Notes: generated by a model from the sequence alone, not told the origin. Shown: positions 1-9,642, counted from the stretch's first letter. The stretch: DNA of 64,000 nt from Bacillus sp. PAMC26568 (GCF_014235785.1 NZ_CP060137.1:3162001-3226000); one strand, 5' to 3'. Translations and numbers: made by a program.

Positions 1-772
1 CTACAAAGAGAATGACATTCCCCACTGTCGATGAGAAAAAGAGAACAAAGATTCCAATTCCAACTGCAAGTGCCTGGCTTTTGAATAGAGTTGACAGCAT
101 AAATGCAATTGCTGTAACGATAACTAGACTTGGCAAGAAATAAAGAAGTTTCAGAAAAACTTGATCCCCAACCGCAACGATGTTTTCTGGATTCATTTGT
201 CCATCCATTGACATCTCAAACATTTTTTCGCTGAAGCTGCCTGCTCCAAACAACACAAGTCCTGCTAAATAACCCATAATCATTAATACTGCCAGCAACA
301 GCAGCGAATATAATGTTACTGAGATATATTTAGAAAGGAGAATGGCCCACCTTCTATGGGGGCGAATCAGCAGCTGTTTGATTGTTCCGTCAGAAAATTC
401 GGATGCTACGTTTGCGCTGCACACAATAACTGCAAATAATGTTACAACGGTTGTCATCATAGACACGATATCATTAAGATAATGCCAAGCACTCTCTGCA
501 TTAGGGTTTATATCTTCTTCTAAATACATTTGCTTTTCAGCGATTTGCATGTGAAGCCATTCTTGTTCTTCTGCAGGTGTTTCTGTCAAATCCTTCTCTA
601 GCTGACCAATTTCCATTTGCAGATCCTGACGCCAATCCTCACTTGGCTCGTCTGTAAATCTGTCATAAATCAAACCAGCTCCTGTCACCATCACAACGAT
701 TAAAACCAGATAGACCCAGCTGGACACCTTCGTAAATATCTTCATCAATTCATTTTGAATAAGCCCGATCAT
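1..772 (-). CDS. ABC-2 type transporter permease (partial, C-terminus beyond window)
   Basis: The reading frame is open from an ATG at 772 to the left edge of the window (about 257 codons), so the C-terminus is missing. The translation begins MIGLIQNELMKIFTKVSSWV, followed by a first membrane helix, a charged Glu/Gln-rich extracellular stretch, and several more hydrophobic segments. The sentence-like motif FSDGTIKQLLIRPHRRW after the second helix is typical of ABC-2 permeases. The ATG overlaps the stop of the upstream ATPase (ATGA), so the two are translationally coupled and form one exporter. The substrate cannot be read; relatives include bacitracin, sodium and lantibiotic exporters. Confidence 0.85.
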   Translation of the reverse strand, partial: MIGLIQNELMKIFTKVSSWVYLVLIVVMVTGAGLIYDRFTDEPSEDWRQDLQMEIGQLEKDLTETPAEEQEWLHMQIAEKQMYLEEDINPNAESAWHYLNDIVSMMTTVVTLFAVIVCSANVASEFSDGTIKQLLIRPHRRWAILLSKYISVTLYSLLLLAVLMIMGYLAGLVLFGAGSFSEKMFEMSMDGQMNPENIVAVGDQVFLKLLYFLPSLVIVTAIAFMLSTLFKSQALAVGIGIFVLFFSSTVGNVILFV

Positions 773-1710
773 ATCATTTGCTCCTTCTTCTCTTTGTTCG
801 TCAGCTCTAAGAAACGATCCTCGAGGGTAGCTTTATGGCTTGCAATTCCATAAACGCCAATTCCATTTGAAACAAGGAGCTGATTGATTTCCATGGTCGT
901 TTCCTTGTCAATATGAAGCTTCAGTTGTTCACCATTCACTTCAATCGCCTCTTTATATAAACCATTTTCTTTTATGAGAATCGCTGCCTTGGAAGAGTCA
1001 CTCACTTCAAATAGAACCTCGCGCGTTATTTTTTCATTTTCATCAAATGATTCGTTGATTGAAGAAATGTGGATTAATTTTCCTTTTTCAATTATGGCAA
1101 AACGATCGCACATCAGCTGCATTTCAGAGAGTAGATGCGATGATACTAAAACTGAAATCCCCTGATTAGCAAGTCCCCGCAAATAATCCCTGAATTCCCT
1201 AATCCCCTGTGGATCAAGTCCATTTGTCGGTTCGTCTAAAATCAATAAAGAAGGACTATGCAGCAATGATTGCGCAACGCCTAACCGCTGACGCATTCCA
1301 AGAGAATACGTTTTTACCTTTTGGTGAATCGCATCTTCCAAACCAACCAGCTTGATGACTTCGCTTCGGCGTTCTTCTGAAATCTCTTTTACAGCCATCC
1401 GTTCATAATGACGGATGTTTTTTAATCCGCTCATATATTTATAGAATTCCGGATTCTCAACGATCGCACCGATTTCACTCATTGCTTCCTTGAAAGAATC
1501 ATCTAAATTGTGGCCATTAATGATTACCTTTCCGCCTGTGCGATTGATAAGACTTACGATCATTCGAATGATGGTTGTTTTGCCTGCTCCATTTGGACCG
1601 AGCAGTCCGAATATTTCTCCTTTTTCAACCTGAAAACTGACATCATCAACAATCGTTTTTTTACCAATCCTCTTTGTCAGAGACTGCACTTCAAGTGCAT
1701 ACTGCGTCAT
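769..1710 (-). CDS. ABC transporter ATP-binding protein (BcrA/NatA-like exporter ATPase)
   Basis: This 313-residue protein is the nucleotide-binding subunit of an ABC-2 exporter. It has a Walker A (GPNGAGKTT, about residue 38), a YSLGMRQRLG signature, a Walker B (LLILDEPTNGLD) and an H-loop (SSHLL). The 80-residue C-terminal extension is typical of the BcrA/YhcH type of drug or peptide exporter ATPases. It overlaps the permease start by four bases. It is divergent from the sigma factor at 1928, with about 215 bases between. Substrate is unknown; peptide or antibiotic export is the usual role of the family. Confidence 0.9.
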   Translation of the reverse strand: MTQYALEVQSLTKRIGKKTIVDDVSFQVEKGEIFGLLGPNGAGKTTIIRMIVSLINRTGGKVIINGHNLDDSFKEAMSEIGAIVENPEFYKYMSGLKNIRHYERMAVKEISEERRSEVIKLVGLEDAIHQKVKTYSLGMRQRLGVAQSLLHSPSLLILDEPTNGLDPQGIREFRDYLRGLANQGISVLVSSHLLSEMQLMCDRFAIIEKGKLIHISSINESFDENEKITREVLFEVSDSSKAAILIKENGLYKEAIEVNGEQLKLHIDKETTMEINQLLVSNGIGVYGIASHKATLEDRFLELTNKEKKEQMI

Positions 1711-1872
1711 GTTTTTAGTCCCTCATTTCTTTCTGTCAATTTATGTATTCATTTGTAATACGCAGCAGCAGGAAAAAAGTTTCCATTATCTTAAAATTAT
1801 TTAATTTGAACAAGCTTTCCTTTGATATAATGACATAGGTTTGGATTTTTTATCAGCTAATTTACATATTCT

Positions 1873-1898
1873 TGAAACTTATTGATTTTATTGACGTC
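1873..1898 (+). promoter_or_regulatory. ECF-type promoter for the sigma/anti-sigma operon
   Basis: TGAAAC (1873-1878), exactly 16 bases, then CGTC (1895-1898). This is the bipartite form used by Bacillus extracytoplasmic-function sigma factors (SigW/SigM/SigX class). It lies 30 bases upstream of the sigma gene start, so the operon is probably autoregulated. Confidence 0.75.
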
Positions 1899-1927
1899 AT
1901 TACAGTAAGCAAAAAGGGTGGGGAAGA

Positions 1928-2449
1928 TTGGATACAGTGAATGTTGAAAAGCTGATTGAAACGCACCGTCCAAGAATGGAGAAGACAATCAGGAAATTAA
2001 TCAAGAATCCTTCTCTTGTTGACGACATCCTTCAAGACGCTTCCATCAAAATCTTTCGGTATTTTACAGAAAAAGAGAGAGAATTTCCTGAAAATATCGA
2101 AGCTTGGATAACAATACTATCGAAAAACACAACCTATGATCATCTAAGAAAAATGAAACGCAATCAAGATACGGTTCAGCATGTGAGTGAAGAATATAAA
2201 CATCATGTCAATGTAGAACCTGAAACACCTGAGAGAGCTTTTCTATCAAAAGAAATGATTGGGGAAGTAAAAGAAGCCTTTCAAACACTTGATCAAGAAA
2301 CAAGAGATATCCTCGTCTTAAGAAATCAAGGCCGTTCATATGAAGAAATCGCTGCAGCACTTAAAATTTCCCTTGCAAAAGTGAAGACAAGAGTATTTCG
2401 GGGCCGCAAGAAATTAATGGACGCTCTTAAAAGTAAGGGGGTGCTATAA
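1928..2449 (+). CDS. ECF-family RNA polymerase sigma factor
   Basis: The 173-residue protein has the two ECF domains: region 2 (LIKNPSLVDDILQDASIKIF) and region 4 at the C-terminus (YEEIAAALKISLAKVKTRVFRGRKKL). It should direct RNA polymerase to a small regulon, including its own promoter (see 1873-1898). The start is a TTG placed about seven bases after a GGGTGGGG ribosome site; no better ATG lies nearby. The stop codon abuts the ATG of the anti-sigma gene, so the two are co-translated. It is not one of the named B. subtilis sigma factors that I can identify with certainty. Confidence 0.9.
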   Translation: MDTVNVEKLIETHRPRMEKTIRKLIKNPSLVDDILQDASIKIFRYFTEKEREFPENIEAWITILSKNTTYDHLRKMKRNQDTVQHVSEEYKHHVNVEPETPERAFLSKEMIGEVKEAFQTLDQETRDILVLRNQGRSYEEIAAALKISLAKVKTRVFRGRKKLMDALKSKGVL

Positions 2450-3364
2450 ATGAGCTGCGAGAAATGCCAAGAGAAGATTCTGATCTTTGATCAGCTATCA
2501 GAGGCTGAACAAGATACCTTACTTGAACATATTGGAGAATGCGATGAATGTTCGGAAGCCTTTGAACAATTTCTGCAAGTAGAAGAAGCGCTGGACGTCA
2601 TCCTTCAAGATGAAGTCGCCATCCTTCCGCAAAAAATGGTAAAGAAACCAAATCCATATAAATATTTAAAACGCGCAGCACTCATTTGTGCATCCCTATT
2701 CATTATATGCCTTGCCGCGTGGAACACACCCCCAGTTAAAGCAGCGATTGAAAGAGCGCTGAACGAATTAATCGGGAATAAGTTTTTGGAAATGGACAAA
2801 CCGCTCGAGCATAAGGGTGAGGATAAAGAGAAGAAGAAGAATATAGAAAGGATCATTTATACGGTTCATGAAACTCCTAAAGGAAATAAATTTATCTCTT
2901 ATCAGTCAGGTTCTAAAAGCAGACGTGAGTACGAAAATGGAAATCTTGAAATTATAGATGGCAGCGTGCTCATCACCTACTATAAAGAAGAAAATGTTTA
3001 TACGTCTGAAAAGTTGAGCGGTACAGTTTCGCAAATGACACAGGACATCTTTCAGGATCTCGATCCTGATCAAATTAAAAATTTAGGAGAAACGACAATT
3101 GTTGGGCGTAAAGCCAATATGTATGAAATTGACTTTGGTGACGGAACAATGGTTGAATACTGGTTTGACAAGGAAACAAACTGGATTATTAATGAGTATA
3201 GGCTAGAAAATGGAGAAAGATTGCCCAATGATGATGGACCAAAACTTCTCGAATTCAACGTGATTGAAGTAGAAAAAGGTCATAAATTATTTGATACAAG
3301 TCCTCCAGAAGGTGCGGAGCTAGTTGAATTTGATCCAATGAGAATACTAAAGCTTGATGATTAA
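2450..3364 (+). CDS. Anti-sigma factor with zinc-finger (zf-HC2) domain
   Basis: The 304-residue protein starts with a zinc-binding anti-sigma domain: Cys3 and Cys6, then HIGECDEC, giving the H-x3-C-x2-C core of the ZAS family. A single membrane helix lies near residues 77-92 (AALICASLFIICLAAW), followed by the NTPPVKAAIERALNELI segment common to Bacillus anti-sigma proteins. The roughly 200-residue extracytoplasmic part resembles lipoprotein-carrier-like sensor domains. It should hold the upstream sigma factor at the membrane until a cell-envelope signal arrives. It begins directly after the sigma gene and the operon ends at the hairpin at 3509. Confidence 0.85.
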   Translation: MSCEKCQEKILIFDQLSEAEQDTLLEHIGECDECSEAFEQFLQVEEALDVILQDEVAILPQKMVKKPNPYKYLKRAALICASLFIICLAAWNTPPVKAAIERALNELIGNKFLEMDKPLEHKGEDKEKKKNIERIIYTVHETPKGNKFISYQSGSKSRREYENGNLEIIDGSVLITYYKEENVYTSEKLSGTVSQMTQDIFQDLDPDQIKNLGETTIVGRKANMYEIDFGDGTMVEYWFDKETNWIINEYRLENGERLPNDDGPKLLEFNVIEVEKGHKLFDTSPPEGAELVEFDPMRILKLDD

Positions 3365-3508
3365 GTCTGAAAATGCACAAAATGATCAACCTGCAAGAAA
3401 GAATTAAAGGCCAGGATCTTATTTAATGAAATCAAAGCCAAATTGCGGATTGATGCAGAAATCATTTGTGCAGATTGTATGGATGGGCAAAAAATAAGCG
3501 TTAAACAT

Positions 3509-3553
3509 GGAAGTTCTGGCAATTTAACAATTGTCAGAGCTTCTTTCTTTTTT
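3509..3553 (+). terminator. Rho-independent terminator after anti-sigma gene
   Basis: GAAGTTCTGGCAATT / AATTGTCAGAGCTTC form a 15-bp stem (with G-U pairs) around a short loop, followed by a T-rich run. Between the anti-sigma stop (3364) and this hairpin there is an open fragment (about 3409-3509, reading ARILFNEIKAKLRIDAEII...) without a start codon, which may be a gene remnant; I do not recognise it. Confidence 0.75.
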
Positions 3554-3691
3554 ATTCATAGGTTTATGATGAATTTGCAAGGCTAATCTTCAAAAGTGCA
3601 TTCCTTTTCGTTAAATTCACTTCTCAAAACACCTGAATTACTTGCCAAAACATGTAAAATACTTTCTACCATTCACCTCCTAAATTCACAA

Positions 3692-3726
3692 AAAAACTGA
3701 TTCCTCCTTAAGGAACCAGTTTTTCC
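3692..3726 (-). terminator. Terminator of the peptidoglycan-binding gene
   Basis: AAAAACTGGTTCC / GGAATCAGTTTTT on the minus strand form a strong stem directly after the stop at 3729. The A/T ends make it potentially bidirectional. Confidence 0.75.
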
Positions 3727-3728
3727 AT

Positions 3729-4130
3729 CTAGCTTCTCGCAGTTGAAAGACAATAATACGTATCCTTTCCAACAATACCATCTGCAGCAAGTCCTTTATC
3801 CGCCTGAAACTCCTTGACTGCTCTTTCCGTTTGACTTCCGAATATACCATCAGCTGCACCTGGTGAATACCCAAGACATGACAGTGTTCTTTGGATACCC
3901 GTTACATACGAAGCCTTGTTACCGGAATAGCCATTTTTGGCCAGGTACGCAGATCCAAAGTCTATAGTAGTATTGCTTAGAACAACTCCGCATATTTCTG
4001 TGCCAGATTGAACATATCCCTTGTCAGACGTATTTACAATCCATTGATACCCTTCATTTTCTGTACGTACATCTTCTGTCCATGAACTTCTTCCATTGCA
4101 TGAATAGGCTTTAGCGATCGACATTCTCAT
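3729..4130 (-). CDS. Peptidoglycan-binding domain (PGBD) protein
   Basis: A 133-residue protein whose C-terminal 65 residues form one PG_binding_1 repeat (IQRTLSCLGYSPGAADGIFG, then T..AVKEFQADKGLAADGIVGKDTY). This three-helix module binds cell-wall peptidoglycan. The N-terminal half is Cys-containing and unassigned. No signal peptide is visible, so it is either non-classically exported or a spore/lysis-associated protein. The ATG follows a GGGGG ribosome site. No catalytic hydrolase domain is present. It stands alone, with terminators on both sides. Confidence 0.7.
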   Translation of the reverse strand: MRMSIAKAYSCNGRSSWTEDVRTENEGYQWIVNTSDKGYVQSGTEICGVVLSNTTIDFGSAYLAKNGYSGNKASYVTGIQRTLSCLGYSPGAADGIFGSQTERAVKEFQADKGLAADGIVGKDTYYCLSTARS

Positions 4131-4830
4131 TTCCCCCTGGTCATCTTCATCCTGATCGGATGTTAAAATTCAATTCGTGAGCAAAGATTGGAAGACGTTT
4201 AAAAAATATGTATTCTCCTAAGCTTTTCGAACCGTACTATAGGTACGAATCACCAGACAGAAAGTTTCATATTTTTCAGGAAAAATGATCCATATTTAGT
4301 TTTTCTTCTGATTGAAAAAATAATAGATGATGGATAAATGTTCATTTTTGGTTTGTATCCCGATCATATAGGGAATTGTTCTCATAGGTTTGCTTCAAAA
4401 CACAAAAATCTGCGAAACAATCATTCTAATTTCCCGATTACAAGTTTGTTAAAAGACTCCTTAGGAACAGACATTTTCTGCTCAGTAGTATATACTATTG
4501 AAGTATCTTTTAGGAAAATACCCATAACTCCCCCGCATTCGAGCAGTTTGTCCGCGAGACAGAAAAATAAACAGACAATCAAATATCCATCCAAAAACAA
4601 GGTGTTATTGCCTGAATTAATGTTCAGGCAGCTTAGTGTTCATGAGGAAATAATAGCTAAGTGAAAATGATTAGTTAACGTATTTTATTAACGCAATCTT
4701 TAAGGGTTAGTTACTATTGCTTCATAAAAAAAGAGAAAAGTAGAAATTGTTGGTTTTGCATGTTTTTGTGTTTTCCAATTGAAGTAAAGCCCTCTGCGAA
4801 TCTATCAAAGATGGGAGATTTTATTTTAAT
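4131..4830. other. 700-base intergenic region with no supported gene
   Basis: The only long frame here (4338-4664) has no ribosome site and a composition unlike the neighbouring proteins, so I regard it as non-coding. The imperfect inverted repeat near 4227-4250 and the AT-rich leader of opuD (from about 4680) are the only structure. The opuD promoter could not be fixed confidently; TTGAAG near 4779 is a possible -35. Confidence 0.4.
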
Positions 4831-6366
4831 ATGAAAAATGTTTCAGCTGTTTTTTATGTTTCAGCTGCTATTTTGACGCTTCTTGTTTTGATTGGTGTAG
4901 TTGCACCATCTTCACTTGAGAGTGTCACAGGCAGTATGCAAGGTTTTATTACAGATAAACTTGGATGGTATTATCTGATTATTGTCACGGTATTTGTTTT
5001 CGTTTGTTTGTATCTGCTGGTAAGTCCGATTGGCCGGATTAAACTTGGGAAACAGGAGGATAAGCCTGAGTTTTCACGACCAACCTGGCTTGCAATGCTC
5101 TTTAGTGCGGGAATGGGAATCGGTCTGGTATTCTGGGGAGCGGCTGAGCCGATCAGTCATTATGCGATCAGTTCTCCTACTGGTGAAACCGGCACAGATC
5201 AAGCGATTCGGAATTCAATGAGATTTACCTTTTTCCATTGGGGGATCCATGCTTGGGCCATCTATGGAATTGTTGCATTAGTCCTGGCATACTTTACATT
5301 CAGAAAAGGCGAGCCTGGATTAATCAGTGCGACACTGAAACCTATTATCGGTGACCATGCAAATGGACCGATCGGAAAAGCAATTGACGTCATCGCTGTT
5401 ATTGCAACTGTAATTGGCGTAGCCACAACACTTGGTTTTGGAGCTGTGCAAATTAACGGAGGTTTATCCTTCTTATATGACATTCCTTCAAATTTGGCAG
5501 TTCAATTCATTATTGTTGTCGTATTTACAATCCTTTTCGTCCTTTCTGCGCTTAGCGGATTAGGCAAAGGAATAAAGATACTCAGTAACGCCAATATGAT
5601 TTTAGCATTTGCTCTTTTCCTTTTAATGTTCATTTTTGGACCAACCTTATTTACGCTTAATCTGTTTACAGACACGATCGGAACGTATCTGCAAAACCTG
5701 ATGAATATGAGCTTCCGTATCTCTCCTCTTGATGAAGAAAACCGCAGCTGGATCAATGGCTGGACAATTTTCTATTGGGCATGGTGGATTGCATGGTCTC
5801 CTTTTGTCGGCATCTTTATCGCACGTGTTTCAAAAGGCAGAACGATTCGTGAGTTTGTTATTTTCGTCTTGCTTATTCCTTCACTTATCGGATTTATCTG
5901 GTTTGCAACTTTTGGCGGTTCAGCTCTCCTGCTTGAACATGAGGGAGTCGCGAAAATTTCAGCATTAGCAACAGAAGAGTCACTCTTTGGTGTATTTGAA
6001 AATTATCCAATGGGCACCATTCTTTCTATTATTGCCATGCTTTTAGTCGGTACCTTCTTCATTACATCGGCAGACTCTGGAACATTCGTCCTTGGTATGA
6101 TGACAACGAATGGCTCGCAAAATCCGAGCGGCAGCGTAAAAGTGATCTGGGGCGTATTCTTGGCCGCGATCGCTCTTGTCCTCCTTTATTCAGGCGGATT
6201 GCAGGCTCTGCAGAACACAATGATTATTGCAGCCTTGCCATTTTCTGTCATCATGGCACTGATGACCATAAGCTTAATGAAGGCATTAACAAAAGAAGCA
6301 AAAGAACTTGGCATGAATCAAGTTCCTGTTAAAAAACCAAAGAAAAAAGCAGAAACTCCAGCCTAA
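4831..6366 (+). CDS. opuD: Glycine betaine transporter OpuD (BCCT family)
   Basis: This 511-residue integral membrane protein imports quaternary ammonium osmolytes such as glycine betaine with sodium. It carries the BCCT hallmarks: GMGIGLVFWGAAEPI around residue 95, FHWGIHAWAIYG, and the aromatic substrate box FYWAWWIAWSPFVG near residue 315. About twelve membrane helices and a short lysine-rich tail fit the family, and length and sequence match B. subtilis OpuD closely as I remember it. The ATG follows a GGGAG site about 13 bases upstream, a rather long spacing. It ends in a terminator that contains its own stop codon. Expected regulation is by osmotic stress. Confidence 0.88.
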   Translation: MKNVSAVFYVSAAILTLLVLIGVVAPSSLESVTGSMQGFITDKLGWYYLIIVTVFVFVCLYLLVSPIGRIKLGKQEDKPEFSRPTWLAMLFSAGMGIGLVFWGAAEPISHYAISSPTGETGTDQAIRNSMRFTFFHWGIHAWAIYGIVALVLAYFTFRKGEPGLISATLKPIIGDHANGPIGKAIDVIAVIATVIGVATTLGFGAVQINGGLSFLYDIPSNLAVQFIIVVVFTILFVLSALSGLGKGIKILSNANMILAFALFLLMFIFGPTLFTLNLFTDTIGTYLQNLMNMSFRISPLDEENRSWINGWTIFYWAWWIAWSPFVGIFIARVSKGRTIREFVIFVLLIPSLIGFIWFATFGGSALLLEHEGVAKISALATEESLFGVFENYPMGTILSIIAMLLVGTFFITSADSGTFVLGMMTTNGSQNPSGSVKVIWGVFLAAIALVLLYSGGLQALQNTMIIAALPFSVIMALMTISLMKALTKEAKELGMNQVPVKKPKKKAETPA

Positions 6367-6390
6367 CGGTTCGGAGTTCCTGCTTTTTTT
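6349..6390 (+). terminator. Bidirectional terminator between opuD and the surface-protein gene
   Basis: GCAGAAACTCC and GGAGTTCCTGC pair around the opuD stop codon. Seven Ts follow on the plus strand and six on the minus strand, so it can serve both convergent genes. Confidence 0.8.
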
Positions 6391-6393
6391 ATT

Positions 6394-9300
6394 TTACTCT
6401 TTTGAGGTTTTGCGTCTGTAGTTCAAGTACAGAATTCCTCCAGCCGATGCAAGCAGCAAACCCCATAGGATATATTGATAGTTTGCAGTTGCTGTTTCTG
6501 GAAGTGTGTTGCTGGCAGTTTCATCTGAATCTTGATTCGAGTTTGTGTCATTCTCAATTTCTTCTACAACTGTATCTTCTTCATCAATGGTTTCCTCTTC
6601 TTCCGTTTCTTCCTCATGAACAGCAGCTGGCTGATTTACCGTAACCAATGCTTCTGCAGTATGTTCCCCGTCATGAGTCTGAACAGTGATAACTGCTTTT
6701 CCTTCAGCTAAAGCCGTGACTACTCCATCGCCACTAACTTTTGCAGTTTTTTCATCTGAGCTAGTCCATGTTAAAGCTTTATTTTCAGTCGTGTCTTGGG
6801 GTTGAATCGACGCTTTAAGCTCTATTGTTTCCCCTATTTCCAGGCTTGCCTCCGTACGATCAAGCTTAATGCCTTCTATTTCTTTCATAGGTTCAACCTG
6901 TACTTCATTTACTGCAACCGTCCCGCTCACTTCATTTCCAGCAAGTACAAGCGGACGGCCTGTCGGACTCATTTGCGCCGGTACAAAATCAAGTCCTTCA
7001 GGCGCAACATCACCAGCAATCACGGCTGAAAAATCTCTTGTATTGATATAATTTGCAAACTGAGAATTCTCAGGATTTGAAATGTTATACGTCATGACTC
7101 CGCCGATTCTTTCCAGGCCTACAAATGCAAATACTTCATCGCCAATCATTCCAACTTTTACATCTTCAGGCTCAGGTCCTTTTTTTGCACTTCGTTTTTC
7201 AAATGCTGTGTCATCGTTTGACCAGTTAAATACTTCAGGGTAACGCTGAGCTGTTATTTTTTCAAAATCGCTGCCGCTGTCGTAGACAAGCTCCATCGTG
7301 TCTGCCTTCCAAATGGAGAATGATCTGCCGCCAAGTGTATAGATAGCATCTGTTCCTCGGTCTGTCAGCACTTCAAGCTTGTCGTAATCTCCAGAATTTT
7401 TCATTTTATCTAGAGCTGCATCTGCTTCCTTACCAGTCATCCCTTTAAGAAGGGACGAATCAAGAGTTATGCTGTCTTTAACATCAGCAAATTCAGCGAT
7501 GTTTTCAAACTCTTCCCATTCTGTTGCATCGCCTTCATTTGCAGTAATCAGATAGCTCACCCCGCCCATTTCCACCTGTACAATTGAATCAGGCATATAG
7601 GCGCCAAGGATCGGCAGCTGCTCAATCTCTATTTTTCCGTTTCTTGCGGCATCTAGCTCATTACCTGTGAGAGAATGATCTTTATAGCCCAGTGATTTAA
7701 CTGATAAAACGCTGCCTGCAGCAACATCAATTGCAGCAATTGCATTGTTTTCCTGCAGGGTGACATACGCTTTGCTTCCATTCTTAGAAAGCGCAATGTA
7801 TTCTGGTTCCAGGTCCCGAACTGCATCTGTTTTCGTTCCGTTATTGCGGATATGGACATTATTATCAATGACACTGGCATCATTAAATTTCACTTTTTTT
7901 ACTTCACCAGTTTCATAGTTTACAATAGTTACCGATCCCTCAGGATCGACTCCATTTTCTAGTCCTTCTCTTGGTTCAGCTTCATCGGCTGACAAAATAT
8001 ATTTTCCATCGTCTGTCATTTTCACCATATCAGGCTGAATGCCTGCATCAAAAGTTTTTAGAATCTTTCCATCATAATCCATCACAACAATCTTGCCTTG
8101 TTTTGTATAGTCGGCATCTTGAACCGCTGCAGTGATTACTTTATGATTTGTATTGATTTCAATGCTAGTTAGATCCCCGTATTGAAAAGCTGCTGTATTG
8201 ACTGCAGCTGCGATATTAATGGATTTTTCTTTTTGAAGATTCTGCCCTTTATCGGATGTTAATTCATTAAGGCTTACAATATCAATGGTTTGGCTCTTTC
8301 CGTTAATTACGTAAAACTTTCGGTTATCTGAGTTGTATTTCACAATCTCAGCCACTCCGCCTTCTTCATCCGTCACACCTGTACTGAAACCTGCTATCTT
8401 TTCAAGTTCAAGCGTGTTCGGCAATTTTGCTTCATTTAAAACGATATTTCCTAAGCTGCTAAGGACCAGTATTGGCTGTTTCTGTTCATTTAAAGCAATG
8501 ACACCTGATGCAGATATGAAATCTCCCGTTTTATAATCCTTCGTTGAACCTATTGAAGCATCTACATACACAGTAAGTGCATTATCAATTGTCAATGTAT
8601 TTTCTGTTTTTGCTGTAATGTCTCCAGTCACACTGACCAGAAAGCCTTCATTCGCTGCTGCATCTTTTGCAGGAACTGACAAAACAGGAACATCGGCTTC
8701 TTTTTCATCCAGAACAATGGTCTCCTGCGTTAACAGGGTACGGGTGCCATTGACGTCTTGGACCGTACCCGTTACACGCACACGCTGTCCTTTTTTAGCA
8801 TCCAGCCCAGCTACTGCTATTCCTCCGCTGCTATCTTGTACATAAGTGACAGGCATTGCAGCTTCTGCACTTGTTTTTATGCTTCCTGCTGAAACGATTC
8901 CTTCCATAGTAATCTGCTTACCGGAAAGATTTTCTCCGGACTTAATATCCGAAATCTTCATCATTTCAATCAAGGCCACGTCGCCTTCTTTTTTCCCAGA
9001 CATTGTTGGTGATGGCTTTACAGCTTCAAAGTCTGCACTGTTTTCATTTGTATCTGCAAACGCCATTCTTCGTGCCGACGTTTCGAAGGTCAAGCCGCTA
9101 ATCGGAGATCCTTCGCCTTTTATGATTTTTGGCTCGCCATAACTGACAGCATCAATGACGGATTCTTCTTTTTTCAGCTCCACATTTCCTTTTTCATCAC
9201 TCATTCCAATACCTGCTTCTGGTGCATCAAAATAGACATCTGCTTCGAATATTTCGCCGAAGTCCTTGTCTCCCTCATTTCCAATTGTCGCCTCGCCCCG

Positions 9301-9642
9301 AAGGAGGAAATAATCATTTGCTTTAATAACATGTTTTTCGTTAAACTCATATGTCTGAACGGTGTCACCGCTGCTGTTTGTGTAAGTAAGAACAAAACCA
9401 TTCAATGCCACATCTTCATTTGTAGGATTATACAGCTCAATAAAATCATTTTTAAAAGGAGCTTCGACCGCACCATCTTTTGAAGTCTTTCCTCCGCCGC
9501 CATATACTTCATTAATGATTACCTTTGTCTCAGCAGTTGTTTCAGCGCTTGTCAAATCAAAACTTGCCGGATTACTGGTCAGCAATAAAACACCAGCTAA
9601 CGAAAATGTGCCTAACTTACGAAACAAACTTGTGCTTTTCAT
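6394..9642 (-). CDS. LPxTA-anchored surface protein: lamin-tail, choice-of-anchor I and BIG2 domains
   Basis: About 1082 residues. In order: signal peptide (FRKLGTFSLAGVLLLTSNPA), a lamin-tail domain (VIINEVYGGGGKTSKDGA, then NDFIELYNPTNEDVALNGF), an OB-fold-like segment around residues 230-310, a long propeller-like choice-of-anchor I region (about 410-965), a bacterial Ig-like BIG2 domain (about 985-1045), an acidic Glu/Asp linker, and the sorting signal LPETA, a membrane helix and a Lys/Arg tail. The motif ends in Ala rather than Gly, suggesting a class D-like sortase. Starting at 9642 rather than 9660 places an AGGAGG six bases upstream. Related proteins are annotated as phosphatase-like or nuclease-associated; the function is unproven. 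Confidence 0.82.
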   Translation of the reverse strand: MKSTSLFRKLGTFSLAGVLLLTSNPASFDLTSAETTAETKVIINEVYGGGGKTSKDGAVEAPFKNDFIELYNPTNEDVALNGFVLTYTNSSGDTVQTYEFNEKHVIKANDYFLLRGEATIGNEGDKDFGEIFEADVYFDAPEAGIGMSDEKGNVELKKEESVIDAVSYGEPKIIKGEGSPISGLTFETSARRMAFADTNENSADFEAVKPSPTMSGKKEGDVALIEMMKISDIKSGENLSGKQITMEGIVSAGSIKTSAEAAMPVTYVQDSSGGIAVAGLDAKKGQRVRVTGTVQDVNGTRTLLTQETIVLDEKEADVPVLSVPAKDAAANEGFLVSVTGDITAKTENTLTIDNALTVYVDASIGSTKDYKTGDFISASGVIALNEQKQPILVLSSLGNIVLNEAKLPNTLELEKIAGFSTGVTDEEGGVAEIVKYNSDNRKFYVINGKSQTIDIVSLNELTSDKGQNLQKEKSINIAAAVNTAAFQYGDLTSIEINTNHKVITAAVQDADYTKQGKIVVMDYDGKILKTFDAGIQPDMVKMTDDGKYILSADEAEPREGLENGVDPEGSVTIVNYETGEVKKVKFNDASVIDNNVHIRNNGTKTDAVRDLEPEYIALSKNGSKAYVTLQENNAIAAIDVAAGSVLSVKSLGYKDHSLTGNELDAARNGKIEIEQLPILGAYMPDSIVQVEMGGVSYLITANEGDATEWEEFENIAEFADVKDSITLDSSLLKGMTGKEADAALDKMKNSGDYDKLEVLTDRGTDAIYTLGGRSFSIWKADTMELVYDSGSDFEKITAQRYPEVFNWSNDDTAFEKRSAKKGPEPEDVKVGMIGDEVFAFVGLERIGGVMTYNISNPENSQFANYINTRDFSAVIAGDVAPEGLDFVPAQMSPTGRPLVLAGNEVSGTVAVNEVQVEPMKEIEGIKLDRTEASLEIGETIELKASIQPQDTTENKALTWTSSDEKTAKVSGDGVVTALAEGKAVITVQTHDGEHTAEALVTVNQPAAVHEEETEEEETIDEEDTVVEEIENDTNSNQDSDETASNTLPETATANYQYILWGLLLASAGGILYLNYRRKTSKE

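Noticed and set aside
4221..4250. Imperfect inverted repeat near 4227-4250
   Set aside because: Arms do not align without gaps and no promoter is close; no support for an operator.
4338..4664. 108-residue plus-strand frame between the peptidoglycan-binding gene and opuD
   Set aside because: No ribosome site, unusual composition, no family resemblance; more likely chance.
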